From the NCBI GenBank assembly GCA_900320845.1, contig ONTS01000007.1, positions 1-64,000 on the forward strand: a DNA stretch of 64,000 bases, given 5' to 3'. The position numbers were made by a program, and so were the translations under genes. The stretch's first letter is position 1; the number at the start of each line of letters is the position of its first letter. The notes below the pieces were generated by a model, which saw only the letters and a list, made by a program, of their open reading frames with translations, was not told where the DNA came from and did no database searches. Of the stretch, positions 18,244 to 28,169 are shown one piece after another. The DNA comes from an uncultured Prevotellaceae bacterium. Its GTDB lineage: Bacteria > Bacteroidota > Bacteroidia > Bacteroidales > Bacteroidaceae.

Positions 18244-20649
18244 ATGGTAAAACGCAATAATAAGAAATCATCTAAGAAAAAGTCATCCAAGCCTTTTGCA
18301 CAAGTGCTTGGCTTCCGCCATACCGACAGCCTGCTGTCTGTGCTCGGCTTCATACTGTTACTCATCGCCCTGTACATCACTGTGGCGTTTATTTCCTATT
18401 TCAGTACCGGCGCTGCCGACCAAAGCCTTGTCCGCCACCTGCAGGAAGGCGACATCAGCAACACACAACAGGCTTTCCGCAACATCTGCGGCAGCACAGG
18501 AGCCCTGCTCTCACACTTCTGCATAGCACGCGGATTTGGCATCATTGCTTTCACCATTCCCTTCTTCATCGGTCTTTGTGGCGTGCAGCTCATCAACAGA
18601 CAGGGCCGTCTGCCGTTGCTGAAGTGGTTTTGCGTTCTTGCCGTCGTCACGATATGGTGCAGTGTGGCTTTTGCCAAATTCCTTACTCCCCTACTCGGCG
18701 ACCGTATCTTCAACCCCGGTGGCGACCACGGACTCGCCATCAGTCAGCACATTGAAAACGTGATAGGCACTCCGGGACTCATTGTCCTGCTTGTCATCGT
18801 GGCTATCGTATTCCTGTCGCTGCTTGGGCTGGAGGTGGTGACCTTCATCAGCCATAAGCTCAACCCGATGCATTATCTGAAGAAAGTAAAGTTTGAGTAT
18901 AAGACAGCCCCTGTCGTCGACACCGCCTACGATCCGAACGAGGGTGAGACCTACGACAATCCCGAAACGACCCATGTAGAATTCACCGGCGACCAGCCCG
19001 TCGTGCACCGTACCGAGAACACACAAGAGCCAGACAACAATAAGCGCGAGATAGGCATGGACATCATAGAGACAGGCGAGACTCAGCGTGCTACCAAGAA
19101 GACGCTCGCCGACAACAAGTCGAACCTGAAGCCCATCAACCACCGCGAGCCATTCACTAATTACAAATATCCGTCGCTCGACCTGCTGAAGAGCTACGAG
19201 AACGACAGCCGACCTGTCATTGACCTGCAAGAACAGGAACGCAACAAGAACCGCATCATCGACGTGTTGCACAACTTCGGCGTCGAGATAACACAGATAT
19301 CAGCCACCGTCGGCCCCACCATCACGCTCTACGAGATAACACCTGCACCAGGCATACGTATCAGTAAGATTAAAAACCTGGAAGACGACATAGCCATGAG
19401 CCTCTATGCCCTCGGCATACGCATCATAGCACCCATCCCCGGCAAAGGAACCATCGGTATCGAAGTGCCCAACGCCAAGCCTGCCGTAGTGTCCATGCGC
19501 AGCATACTGGACAGCAAGACATTCCAGGAGACGAAGATGGAACTGCCCATGGCACTGGGTAAGACCATCACCAACGAGATATTCATGGCCGACCTCACTA
19601 AGATTCCACATCTGCTCGTCGCCGGTGCCACCGGCCAGGGTAAGTCGGTAGGTATGAATGCCATCATCACCTCGCTGCTATATAAGAAACATCCCAATGA
19701 GCTGAAGTTTGTCCTCGTCGACCCGAAGAAGGTAGAGTTCAGCGTATACGCACCCATCACCAAGCCATTCATGGCGGCACTGACAGAGAACTGCGACGAT
19801 GCCATCATCACCGACACACAAAAGGTAGTGAAAACACTCAATGGCTTGTGCGCACTGATGGACGAACGCTACGACCTTCTGAAAGCAGCCGGAGCACGCA
19901 ACATCAAGGAATACAACGACAAATACCTCAACCACCGACTCAATCCGGAAGAAGGTCACGAATACATGCCCTACGTCGTAGTCATCATCGACGAGTTCGG
20001 CGACCTCATCCTTACTGCCGGCAAGGAGATAGAAACCCCCATCACACGCATTGCGCAGCTGGCCCGTGCCGTTGGCATACACATGATTATCGCCACACAG
20101 CGCCCGTCGGCACGCGTCATCACAGGCGGCATCAAAGCAAACTTCCCCGGTCGCATAGCATTCAAGGTGGCACAGCGCATCGACTCGCAAATCATACTCG
20201 ACCGCACAGGTGCCAACCAGCTGATAGGACGTGGCGATATGCTCTACTCCAAGGGCGATGAACCCATACGTGTGCAGTGTGCATTTGTCGATACTCCTGA
20301 AGTGGAGAGACTTACAGAATTCATTTCAAATCAGGCAGGTCCTACCGCACCGCTGGAGTTGCCCGAACCTGTCATGGAAGAGAGTGCCATTGCACTGGGC
20401 AACAGCGACATGGACGGCGTCGATCCTCTCTTCGAAGAGGTAGCACGTGTTGTCATCAGCGAAGACTCAGGCTCCACCTCCATGATACAGCGTAAGTTCA
20501 GCATCGGCTTCAACCGTGCCGGACGCATCATGGAAGAACTGCAGCAGGCAGGCATCGTAGGCCCCCCGCGCGGAGCCAAGCCCAGAGAGGTACTCATAAA
20601 GGACGAAGCAAGTCTGGAGATAATTGTCAATCAGATAAAAAGAAAATAA
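18244..20649 (+). CDS. ftsK: DNA translocase FtsK/SpoIIIE
   Basis: 801-residue septal DNA pump that clears and resolves chromosome termini at division. Four membrane helices (about residues 30-210) are followed by a short linker and the ATPase motor. Walker A is GATGQGKSVG near residue 460 and Walker B is VVIIDEFGDL. The C-terminal gamma winged helix includes QRKFSIGFNRAGRIMEELQ, the part that reads KOPS/SRS-type sites. The linker is short compared with E. coli FtsK, as usual in this phylum. A TAtcTTTG box at 18199-18206 is a likely -7 element. The LolA-like gene follows after 21 nt. Confidence 0.95.
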   Translation: MVKRNNKKSSKKKSSKPFAQVLGFRHTDSLLSVLGFILLLIALYITVAFISYFSTGAADQSLVRHLQEGDISNTQQAFRNICGSTGALLSHFCIARGFGIIAFTIPFFIGLCGVQLINRQGRLPLLKWFCVLAVVTIWCSVAFAKFLTPLLGDRIFNPGGDHGLAISQHIENVIGTPGLIVLLVIVAIVFLSLLGLEVVTFISHKLNPMHYLKKVKFEYKTAPVVDTAYDPNEGETYDNPETTHVEFTGDQPVVHRTENTQEPDNNKREIGMDIIETGETQRATKKTLADNKSNLKPINHREPFTNYKYPSLDLLKSYENDSRPVIDLQEQERNKNRIIDVLHNFGVEITQISATVGPTITLYEITPAPGIRISKIKNLEDDIAMSLYALGIRIIAPIPGKGTIGIEVPNAKPAVVSMRSILDSKTFQETKMELPMALGKTITNEIFMADLTKIPHLLVAGATGQGKSVGMNAIITSLLYKKHPNELKFVLVDPKKVEFSVYAPITKPFMAALTENCDDAIITDTQKVVKTLNGLCALMDERYDLLKAAGARNIKEYNDKYLNHRLNPEEGHEYMPYVVVIIDEFGDLILTAGKEIETPITRIAQLARAVGIHMIIATQRPSARVITGGIKANFPGRIAFKVAQRIDSQIILDRTGANQLIGRGDMLYSKGDEPIRVQCAFVDTPEVERLTEFISNQAGPTAPLELPEPVMEESAIALGNSDMDGVDPLFEEVARVVISEDSGSTSMIQRKFSIGFNRAGRIMEELQQAGIVGPPRGAKPREVLIKDEASLEIIVNQIKRK

Positions 20650-20670
20650 CAATCTACACCCCACACCATC

Positions 20671-21276
20671 ATGAGACGCTTCTCATTCATTCTTCTCACG
20701 GGTTTCCTGTTCCTTGCCTCCTCGGCACAGGCAGCACTGACCCCACGACAGCTGCTTGACAAGGCAGCATCGGTAGTAGGACGCAAAGGCGGAGCCACTG
20801 CACAGTTCACCATCACAGCTGACAAACACACCATGAGCGGTACCATTGCCATCAAAGGCAGTAAGTTCTACGCTCAGACGCAGCAGACCACAACATGGTA
20901 CGACGGCAAGACACAGTGGACCTACGTGGCAGACACCGACGAAGTAAATATCAGTCAGCCCACGAAGGCACAGCAGACACAACTCAATCCCTACACCTTT
21001 CTCTCGCTGTATAAGAAAGGTTACGCCCTCTCAGCGCGCAAGGTGAAGGGCATGCACGAGGTGCGTCTCGTGGCTCAGAACGCCAAGCAGCCCATACAGG
21101 AGGCATTCATCACACTGAATCCCACCACATACCAGCCTACCATGGTACGCATGAAGCAGCAAGGCCGATGGCTCACCATCACCATACGCAACTTCCGCGC
21201 GGTCAACCAGTCCGATGCCACCTTCGTCTTTCCCAGTAAGCGTTACCCCACAGCAGAGATTATCGACTTGAGATAA
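20671..21276 (+). CDS. LolA-like outer-membrane lipoprotein carrier
   Basis: 201-residue periplasmic protein with a signal peptide (cleavage near SSAQA-A). The LolA-type half-barrel pattern is visible: ATAQFTITADKHTMSGTIAIKG, then YAQTQQTTTWYDGKTQW and VNISQPT. LolA carries lipoproteins from the LolCDE exporter to the outer membrane. The ftsK-lolA pairing is common in Bacteroidetes. Sequence identity to proteobacterial LolA is low, so the assignment rests on pattern and context. Confidence 0.8.
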   Translation: MRRFSFILLTGFLFLASSAQAALTPRQLLDKAASVVGRKGGATAQFTITADKHTMSGTIAIKGSKFYAQTQQTTTWYDGKTQWTYVADTDEVNISQPTKAQQTQLNPYTFLSLYKKGYALSARKVKGMHEVRLVAQNAKQPIQEAFITLNPTTYQPTMVRMKQQGRWLTITIRNFRAVNQSDATFVFPSKRYPTAEIIDLR

Positions 21277-21318
21277 TCTCTTTCTGCTATAATATTCTTA
21301 TGTAGACAACCCTCCCAA

Positions 21319-22830
21319 ATGACATTTCTTGAGATATTCCGCCTTCTCCGGCACCACCGCAAGCTCTATGAGCGCCGCCATCCCATGTGGGAGCAGAATC
21401 GTACAGTCAAGGCGGTAGTGTGGATAGTAGTCGCTATGGTGATGATTTATCTCATCTTCATCGGCATCTCCTTGGCACTCGCAGCCAACAACATCGACGA
21501 CGTGACAGCACCCGAGCTGATGTTCGGCATCATGCCCTTCCTGCTCACCCTCGACTTCCTGTTGCGTTTCACCGCACAACAGACTCCCACACAGATGGTG
21601 AAGCCCTACGTGCTGTTACCCCTGCCACGCAAGACATGTACCGACACCTTTATTCTCAATTCCCTGCTCAGCACCGGCAACCTGATATGGATGGCTATGT
21701 TCGTCCCCTATGCCTTGGTGTCAGTGGTGTTCAGCTATGGTGTAAGCACTACCCTGCTCTTTCTGCTGGCATGCTATATATGCCTGCTGCTCAATAGTCA
21801 GTGGTACCTGCTCGTACGCACCCTCATCAACATCACCATGTGGTGGTGGCTGCTGCCTATCGCTGTCTATGCAGCACTCTATTCACCATTATTTATCATG
21901 AAGGCAGATAAAGGTATACTGGCATTCATCGACTTCTTTGCATCCTGTGGCGACCGTCTCAGCAACGGCAACGTGCTGGCATGGGCGGTCTTGTTGCTCA
22001 TGATAACCGCAGCAGTGCTCATCAACAGAGAAGTGCAATACCGCTGCATTCAGAATGAGCTGAACCACAAAGAGCAGACACGTCTGCACAGCATCAGCCG
22101 CATGTCATACTTCAACCGCTACGGTACCACGGGCGAGTTCCTCAAGCTCGAAGCCAAAAGCATCATGCGTAACAAGAATGTGAAAAAGACATTCATCTTC
22201 GCCAACGCCCTCGTACTCTTTATCAGCCTGCTCGTAGCCCTGAGCGATATCTATGACACACCGTTCATGAATGAGTTCTGGTGTGTGTACAACTTTGCCA
22301 TCTACGGCTCGATGTTGCTCACCAAAACGATGTGCTATGAGGGCAACTACATTGAGTGTCTGATGACACACCGCAATACCATCCCCTCATTGTTCTCAGC
22401 CAAATACCTGTTCTGCACGGCGATGCTCCTCGTTCCATTCGTGCTGACGCTCCCCACCGTCATCGCTGGCAAATGGACATTGCTGCAGGTGGCTTCGGTC
22501 ATGGTCTTTGCAGGCGGCATCATCAACAGCGGACTGCTCCATCTCTCCATATACAACAAACAGACCATGCCTCTTAACACACGTTTCCTAGGCAAAGGGT
22601 CGATGGAGAGCAACTGGATGCAGGTCATTGCGCAGATGCTCATCATGTTTGTACCTGTCATCTTTATCTTCGTATGCCGCTTGTTCTTCACCGACACCGT
22701 CACCTACATAGTGCTGATGGCCATCGGTCTGCCAGGACTTGTCACACACCGCTGGTGGATACGCCGTCTGAGCGATACCTACATGCACCGACGTCACGAC
22801 AATGTAGCATCGCTCATAGCCACACGATAA
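21319..22830 (+). CDS. Polytopic membrane protein, DUF5687 type
   Basis: 503 residues with about 10-12 hydrophobic helices. A soluble stretch in the middle includes FLKLEAKSIMRNKNVKKTF, reminiscent of the permease subunit of ABC exporters. Such proteins are catalogued as DUF5687 in Bacteroidetes and are often encoded beside an ATPase; none is encoded here. It lies 42 nt after the LolA-like gene and may belong to that operon. Function unknown; a transport role is inferred. Confidence 0.65.
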   Translation: MTFLEIFRLLRHHRKLYERRHPMWEQNRTVKAVVWIVVAMVMIYLIFIGISLALAANNIDDVTAPELMFGIMPFLLTLDFLLRFTAQQTPTQMVKPYVLLPLPRKTCTDTFILNSLLSTGNLIWMAMFVPYALVSVVFSYGVSTTLLFLLACYICLLLNSQWYLLVRTLINITMWWWLLPIAVYAALYSPLFIMKADKGILAFIDFFASCGDRLSNGNVLAWAVLLLMITAAVLINREVQYRCIQNELNHKEQTRLHSISRMSYFNRYGTTGEFLKLEAKSIMRNKNVKKTFIFANALVLFISLLVALSDIYDTPFMNEFWCVYNFAIYGSMLLTKTMCYEGNYIECLMTHRNTIPSLFSAKYLFCTAMLLVPFVLTLPTVIAGKWTLLQVASVMVFAGGIINSGLLHLSIYNKQTMPLNTRFLGKGSMESNWMQVIAQMLIMFVPVIFIFVCRLFFTDTVTYIVLMAIGLPGLVTHRWWIRRLSDTYMHRRHDNVASLIATR

Positions 22831-22952
22831 GGCTAAAAAGCTGAACACAAAAGCACACACAAAGAATATATAACAACCCTACAGGCACTATAAAAAGCAT
22901 ATACTCAGACAATAGTACATAGTAAACATTCCAATAGTAAATCAAAGACATT

Positions 22953-24596
22953 ATGGCAACAACTCCCGAATTTCGTTATGCCCCCATGTTTCAGCTGGGC
23001 GCCGACACCACCGAATACTACTGTCTCGGTAAGGAAGGCATCAGCACCACCACTTTCCAAGGCAAAGAGATACTCGTAGTGTCTCCCGAAGCCATCACCC
23101 GCCTCGTCGAGGCAGCCTTCCACGATGTTTCGTTCTTCCTGCGTCGCAGTCACAACGAGCAAGTGGCAAGCATCCTCCACGACCCCGAAGCCAGCGACAA
23201 CGACAAATACGTAGCCCTGACCATGCTTCGCAACGCTGAAGTGTCCGCCAAGGGACAGCTCCCCCTCTGTCAAGACACCGGCACAGCCATCATACACGCC
23301 GAAAAAGGACAGCGCGTGTGGACCGATGCCTGCGACGAGGAGGCCATCTCGCGCGGAGTGTACAACGTCTACACCACAGACAACCTGCGCTACTCACAGA
23401 ATGCGCCACTCAACATGTACGATGAGGTGAACACCAAGTGCAATCTGCCCGCACAGATAGACATCGAAGCTACCGAAGGCGGCGAATACCACTTCCTGTG
23501 CGTCACCAAAGGCGGCGGCAGCGCCAACAAGTCATACCTCTATCAAGAGACCAAGGCACGCATACAGAACGCCGACACCCTCGTACCCTTCCTCGTAGAA
23601 AAGATGAAGACCCTCGGCACCGCAGCCTGCCCACCCTATCACATCGCCTTCGTCATCGGCGGCACCAGCGCAGAGCGCAACCTGCTCACCGTGAAACTGG
23701 CATCCACACACTACTACGACACCTTGCCCACCACAGGCGACGAAACAGGACGCGCCTTCCGCGACACCGAGCTCGAAGCCATCCTGCTGCGCGAGGCTCA
23801 TAACATCGGACTCGGTGCACAGTTCGGCGGAAAATATCTCGCCCACGACATCCGCGTCATCCGCCTGCCGCGCCATGGTGCATCATGCCCCATCGGCCTC
23901 GGCGTGAGCTGCTCGGCAGACCGCAACATCAAGGCCAAAATCAACAAAGACGGACTGTGGATAGAGAAGATGGACGACAACCCCTCTTCCCTCATTCCTG
24001 AAGAGCTGCGCCAGGCAGGCGAAGGCGACGCCGTACGCATCGACCTCAACCAGCCCATGAAGGACATCTGCGCCACCCTGAGCCAGTATCCCGTGGCAAC
24101 ACGCCTCTCACTCAATGGTACCATCATCGTGGCGCGCGACATCGCTCACGCCAAACTCAAGGCTCGTCTCGACGCTGGTGAGGAACTGCCCGACTATTTC
24201 AAGCGCTATCCAGTTTACTACGCCGGTCCTGCCAAGACACCGGAAGGACTGCCTTGCGGCTCCATGGGTCCCACCACAGCACAGCGCATGGACCCCTACG
24301 TCGATGAGTTCCAGGCACACGGAGGCTCCATGGTGATGATAGCCAAGGGCAACCGCACACAACAGGTGACCGACGCATGTCACAAATACGGCGGCTTCTA
24401 CCTCGGAAGCATCGGCGGACCGGCTGCCGTACTCGCACAGGAAAACATCAAGAGCATCGAGTGTGTGGAATACCCTGAACTCGGAATGGAAGCCATCTGG
24501 AAAATTACCGTAGAAAACTTCCCCGCATTCATTCTCGTCGACGACAAGGGCAACGACTTCTTCAAACAACTCAAGCCCCTCTACTGCAAAGCATAA
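22953..24596 (+). CDS. Fumarate hydratase, class I (Fe-S)
   Basis: 547-residue oxygen-sensitive [4Fe-4S] fumarase interconverting fumarate and malate. Class I features are visible: [10 protein letters not shown] with a cluster Cys, [21 protein letters not shown], and the C-terminal half-domain with [12 protein letters not shown] and [13 protein letters not shown]. The fused alpha and beta parts match FumA/FumB length. In Prevotella it would serve the reductive branch from oxaloacetate to succinate. A 122-nt gap precedes it and a terminator follows, so it is likely monocistronic. Confidence 0.94.
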   Translation: MATTPEFRYAPMFQLGADTTEYYCLGKEGISTTTFQGKEILVVSPEAITRLVEAAFHDVSFFLRRSHNEQVASILHDPEASDNDKYVALTMLRNAEVSAKGQLPLCQDTGTAIIHAEKGQRVWTDACDEEAISRGVYNVYTTDNLRYSQNAPLNMYDEVNTKCNLPAQIDIEATEGGEYHFLCVTKGGGSANKSYLYQETKARIQNADTLVPFLVEKMKTLGTAACPPYHIAFVIGGTSAERNLLTVKLASTHYYDTLPTTGDETGRAFRDTELEAILLREAHNIGLGAQFGGKYLAHDIRVIRLPRHGASCPIGLGVSCSADRNIKAKINKDGLWIEKMDDNPSSLIPEELRQAGEGDAVRIDLNQPMKDICATLSQYPVATRLSLNGTIIVARDIAHAKLKARLDAGEELPDYFKRYPVYYAGPAKTPEGLPCGSMGPTTAQRMDPYVDEFQAHGGSMVMIAKGNRTQQVTDACHKYGGFYLGSIGGPAAVLAQENIKSIECVEYPELGMEAIWKITVENFPAFILVDDKGNDFFKQLKPLYCKA

Positions 24597-24610
24597 GCAA
24601 CAACAGACCA

Positions 24611-24650
24611 TGTCCGGCAAGGCACAGCGCCCTGCCGGACATTCTTTTTT
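24611..24650 (+). terminator. Terminator of the fumarase gene
   Basis: TGTCCGGCA (24611-24619) pairs with TGCCGGACA (24633-24641), followed by TTCTTTTTT. Confidence 0.85.
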
Positions 24651-24786
24651 AAGCCTCAACGGAAGGCAACCTGCAAAAAAAAGGCATCAGTGCAGACGAA
24701 CAGCAGAAAAATGCGTAACTTTGCTATGCTATCATCGCTACACACGATGACCGAAAAAGACTGTAACAAACTAATACCACATCATT

Positions 24787-25464
24787 ATGAAAGCAAAAGT
24801 ATTATCTCTCCTCCTCGCAGCACTGCTCACAGGCTCCCTCAGCGTACAGGCACAAGAGTCGCAATACACGTTTCCCAACCACCATGTCAGCTTCGTTCAG
24901 ATAGAAAAAGAATGGGGCAAACACCATGTCTACACCGCCGGCAATCAAGACACACCCAACATCAAGGCGTACTTCCTCGGATTCTCCTACTACTACCCCA
25001 ACGACATCCTGCAAAGCATGGTCGACGTAATGGTTGGTTTGGGGGACGAAACCTACAGTAAAAATTACTTCGGCGACACCTATGTATGCGACATGCAGAA
25101 TGGCTACATCGGTGCCACAGCCATGACAGAGCTCTCCATTGGCGTGCAGATGCGCTACTGGCGTTGCAATGACGGCAGCATACTCATCGGCATAGCAGTG
25201 GAAGGTGACGAATATACCGATGGCGACTGCGAAGACCGCTCCACAGTGAACATCAACGCCATGCAGTTCTTCCGCACAAAGACAGACATCGCACTCTGGA
25301 CACCTTACTCCATGAAAGAGATATGTGGCAAAAACTATAAACTCGCTGACTACAACATCCGACTTCCACGCCAAGGCAAGGACATCATCCTTACCAACGA
25401 GTCGAAGCCCTCTGCCAACGTCGTGCTGAAGTGGAACGGCAACGGCTTCACACCAAGCAAATAG
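24787..25464 (+). CDS. Secreted protein of unknown function
   Basis: 225 residues with a signal peptide ending near VQAQE. The mature part is rich in Tyr and Asp with few long helices (for example FLGFSYYYPNDILQ and IGVQMRYWRCNDGS). I recognise no family. It has three or more Cys and no catalytic pattern. A TAacTTTG box at 24716-24723 suggests its own promoter. It stands alone between the fumarase terminator and a tRNA promoter. Confidence 0.6.
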   Translation: MKAKVLSLLLAALLTGSLSVQAQESQYTFPNHHVSFVQIEKEWGKHHVYTAGNQDTPNIKAYFLGFSYYYPNDILQSMVDVMVGLGDETYSKNYFGDTYVCDMQNGYIGATAMTELSIGVQMRYWRCNDGSILIGIAVEGDEYTDGDCEDRSTVNINAMQFFRTKTDIALWTPYSMKEICGKNYKLADYNIRLPRQGKDIILTNESKPSANVVLKWNGNGFTPSK

Positions 25465-25562
25465 CCACTCCGAGGCACCAGGCCATAGTCCCGCAGAGAA
25501 CACTGACGAAAGTTCGGCACAAGGCTTACGCAGTGCTCTGACGAAAAAAACATGGTAAAGTA

Positions 25563-25593
25563 TTTGGCAATACCAAAAATAGCCTTACCTTTG
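25563..25593 (+). promoter_or_regulatory. Promoter of the tRNA-Ser/tRNA-Glu pair
   Basis: TTTG (25563-25566), 19-nt spacer, TAccTTTG (25586-25593), about 45 nt upstream of the first tRNA. Confidence 0.65.
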
Positions 25594-25639
25594 CCGAGCA
25601 ATTGAAGGCGCTTCGGTCATGCCGGACAGCCATGTGAAT

Positions 25640-25729
25640 GGAAGTTTGGGTGAGTGGCTGAAACCAGCAGTTTGCTAAACTGCCGTACGGGTTCCCGTAC
25701 CGGGGGTTCGAATCCCCCAGCTTCCGCCA
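25640..25729 (+). tRNA. tRNA-Ser(GCT)
   Basis: GGAAGTT pairs with AGCTTCC to form the acceptor stem. The anticodon loop TTGCTAA gives GCT. A long variable arm (CGTACGG/CCGTACG) fits class II tRNA-Ser. The T-arm reads GGGGGTTCGAATCCCCC, and CCA appears to be encoded (25727-25729). Confidence 0.95.
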
Positions 25730-25751
25730 CCGTGAGCCTCCAATTCAAACT

Positions 25752-25823
25752 GGTCGATTCATCTAATGGTTAGGATACAAGATTCTCAATCTTGGCATAG
25801 GGGTTCGATTCCCCTATCGACTA
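25752..25823 (+). tRNA. tRNA-Glu(CTC)
   Basis: The acceptor GGTCGAT pairs with ATCGACT (first pair G-U). The anticodon stem CAAGA/TCTTG surrounds loop TTCTCAA, anticodon CTC. The T-arm is GGGGTTCGATTCCCC. CCA is not encoded. It lies 22 nt after tRNA-Ser and shares its promoter and the terminator at 25840. Confidence 0.93.
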
Positions 25824-25839
25824 CGCTGGAAAAACTTAA

Positions 25840-25882
25840 GATAGTGATACACAAACATTTAAGTGTATCACTATCTTATTTT
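25840..25882 (+). terminator. Terminator of the tRNA pair
   Basis: A perfect 13-bp stem (25840-25852 with 25863-25875) is followed by TTATTTTTC. Confidence 0.9.
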
Positions 25883-26003
25883 TCACCGACTTTTTCCACA
25901 AAGTCCCCGCTTTTGTTTTACAAACTTACCTTGATATGCTTACATTCCCGAAATGATTAGTATATTTGCACTTGCAACATAATCATTTCAAATACCAATC
26001 ATT

Positions 26004-27299
26004 ATGACCAAACGACTTTTGAAATTTCTTGACGCTTCTCCCGTCAACTTCCTTGCCGTGCGCAACATTGCTGAGGAGTTGGAGAAGGCCGGTTTCCGCC
26101 GTTTAGACCCCACTGCCCCACTGGGTAAGGTGACGGCTGGCGATAAACTGTATGTGACGAAGAACGACTCGTCAATCTACGCTTTCCACATCGGCACCAA
26201 GTCGCTGTCTAAGGAAGGCTTCCGCATGATATGCGCCCACTGCGACTCGCCCACATTCCGCGTGAAACCCAAAGCTGAGATGCTGTGCGAAGGCGGTATG
26301 GTGAAACTGAATACCGAGGTGTATGGCGGTCCCATCATGTCGACATGGTTCGATCGTCCGCTTACATTGGCTGGCCGCGTGCTGGTTAAGGGTGCCGACG
26401 CCCTGCATCCGGAGACACTGCTGTTGCATATCAAGCGCCCGCTGCTGCAGATAAGCAACCTCGCCATACACTTCAACCGCCAGGTGAACGACGGAGTGAA
26501 ACTGTCGAAGCAGAAAGATATGCTGCCCATACTCGGCATCATCAACGACGAGCTGGAGAAGGATAACCTGCTGCTCAACATCATCGTCAACGAGCTGAAG
26601 AAGCAGCGCCGCCTGAAGGTTGCCGACATCCTCGACTTCGACCTATACCTTGCCGACACCACACCAGCATGCACCTTCGGCCTGCACGATGAGTTCATCT
26701 CGTCGGGTCGTCTGGACGACCTGTCAATGTGTTTTGCCGGATTGGAAGCCATGCTCGCCTCCAGCAAGAAGGGAGCCACGAAGGTACTCGCCATCTTTGA
26801 CAACGAGGAGACCGGCTCGCAGACCAAGCAGGGTGCAGGCAGCCCCTTCCTCGCCTCCATATTGCAGCGTATCGCCCTGGCTCAGGACGGCACCCCCGAA
26901 GCCTTCAGTCAGGCAGTGGAGAATGCCTTCATGATTAGTGCCGACAACGCACACGGCTGGCATCCTAACTATGGTGAAAAGTATGACCCGACAAACCATC
27001 CTATGCTGGGTGGCGGTCCTGTCATCAAGATTAATGCTGCACAGAAATATGCCAGCGACGCCTTCTCAGCCAGCGTCTTTGCCGAGCTGTGCCGTGAGGC
27101 AGGTGTTCCGTGTCAGCGTTTCGTCAACCACAGTGACGTGGCAGGCGGCAGCACACTGGGCAACATCCTGGCATCGTCACTGCCTGTGAAGGGTGTCGAC
27201 ATGGGTAACGCCATTCTCGCCATGCACAGCATACGCGAGACAGGAAGCGTCGCCGACCATCACTACTGTGTAAAGGTGTTCAGTCATTTCTTTGAATAA
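26004..27299 (+). CDS. M18 family aminopeptidase
   Basis: 431-residue cytoplasmic dinuclear-zinc aminopeptidase. Motifs include AHCDSPTFRVKP (metal His and Asp), DDLSMCFAGLEAM, FDNEETGSQTKQGAG (catalytic and metal Glu) and ISADNAHGWHPNY, plus the C-terminal MHSIRETG with a metal His. This is the M18 (DAP/ApeB) pattern, with preference for acidic or neutral N-terminal residues in characterised members. A TATATTTG box at 25961-25968 is a likely -7 element, giving a short leader. It is monocistronic, bounded by terminators. Confidence 0.93.
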   Translation: MTKRLLKFLDASPVNFLAVRNIAEELEKAGFRRLDPTAPLGKVTAGDKLYVTKNDSSIYAFHIGTKSLSKEGFRMICAHCDSPTFRVKPKAEMLCEGGMVKLNTEVYGGPIMSTWFDRPLTLAGRVLVKGADALHPETLLLHIKRPLLQISNLAIHFNRQVNDGVKLSKQKDMLPILGIINDELEKDNLLLNIIVNELKKQRRLKVADILDFDLYLADTTPACTFGLHDEFISSGRLDDLSMCFAGLEAMLASSKKGATKVLAIFDNEETGSQTKQGAGSPFLASILQRIALAQDGTPEAFSQAVENAFMISADNAHGWHPNYGEKYDPTNHPMLGGGPVIKINAAQKYASDAFSASVFAELCREAGVPCQRFVNHSDVAGGSTLGNILASSLPVKGVDMGNAILAMHSIRETGSVADHHYCVKVFSHFFE

Positions 27300-27335
27300 A
27301 ACGGAACACACCTTATATAATGTATATATTACAGC

Positions 27336-27376
27336 TTCCCCCTTTCATCCTTACGGACGAAGGGGAAAATTGTTTT
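27336..27376 (+). terminator. Terminator of the M18 aminopeptidase gene
   Basis: TTCCCCCTTTCATCC and GGACGAAGGGGAA form a stem with one or two mismatches and a 4-nt loop, followed by AATTGTTTTA. Confidence 0.75.
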
Positions 27377-27463
27377 ATACAAATAGGACTAACAAGCTAT
27401 TCCACGATAACAGCCTGAGGGAAGTTAGGGGTAATGTGTACTGCCTGTTGATAACAAACACAC

Positions 27464-27496
27464 AAGCGGTCGGCTTCTTTTAGAAGTCGACCGCTT
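27464..27496 (-). terminator. Hairpin downstream of tRNA-His
   Basis: AAGCGGTCGGCTTC (27464-27477) pairs with GAAGTCGACCGCTT (27483-27496) with one G-T mismatch. On the minus strand it lies eight bases past the tRNA and is followed by TGTGTGTTTG. Confidence 0.6.
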
Positions 27497-27503
27497 TGCT
27501 TTG

Positions 27504-27578
27504 GGTGGATAGTCGGACTCGAACCGACGACATTCAGAACCACAATCTGACGCTCTAACCAACTGAACTATACCCACC
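27504..27578 (-). tRNA. tRNA-His(GTG)
   Basis: On the minus strand GTGGGTA pairs with TATCCAC. The anticodon stem CAGAT/ATCTG region gives anticodon GTG (GATTGTGGTTC). An extra 5' G (27578) faces a C at position 73, the identity element of histidine tRNA. Confidence 0.94.
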
Positions 27579-27671
27579 ATAGAACTGCCCTGGGGTGTCT
27601 TCTTGGACAGTATTTTTATTTTTGCGTCTGCAAAGGTATATGTTTCCCTACAAACGTGCAAACGTTTTCGC

Positions 27672-28082
27672 TTAATTGTTAGCTGCGGGTGCTTCGGGTG
27701 CAGGTGTCTGAGCTGCTCCTTCAGCTGCGGGAGCCTCTTGCGCTGTGCCTTCAGCCGCAGGTGCCTGCTGCTGTGTGGTACCGAAGTTCTGCTGCTGACG
27801 CGGATTAGCGAGCGGGTTTTCTATGCCTTGCTTTTCAACGGCACTCTGTGATGTTGATGCGTGAGGTGCTACATAGGCGCAGATGACGCTGAGCACCACC
27901 ATGGCACAAGCCAGACCCCATGTGATTTTTTCTATCAGGTCGGTGGTCTTGCGTACGCCGGCAAGGGCATTGCCTGCTGCAAAGTTGGACGACAGTCCGC
28001 CGCCTTTAGACTCTTGGATGAGGACGATGAATATCATCAGGAAAGCGGCGATGACGATGAAGATGACGAACAGTGTGTACAT
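27672..28082 (-). CDS. secG: Preprotein translocase subunit SecG
   Basis: 136-residue accessory subunit of the SecYEG channel. Two membrane helices (residues about 1-22 and 52-72) flank the conserved cytoplasmic loop IQESKGGGLSS...GNALAGVRKTTDLIEKITW. The C-terminal tail of about 60 residues is made of Gln/Pro/Ala-rich repeats (APAAEGTAQE, APAAEGAAQT), an extension often seen in Bacteroidetes SecG. It is the last gene of the rlmN-to-secG minus-strand series. Confidence 0.93.
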   Translation of the reverse strand: MYTLFVIFIVIAAFLMIFIVLIQESKGGGLSSNFAAGNALAGVRKTTDLIEKITWGLACAMVVLSVICAYVAPHASTSQSAVEKQGIENPLANPRQQQNFGTTQQQAPAAEGTAQEAPAAEGAAQTPAPEAPAANN

Positions 28083-28169
28083 ATTGTTGTCTGTTATGTG
28101 TGTTGTTGTTTATCCTCCGTGCTCTCTCTTGCTGCTCGTAGTGTCCGCAAGGCGCATGGGCAGGACTTT

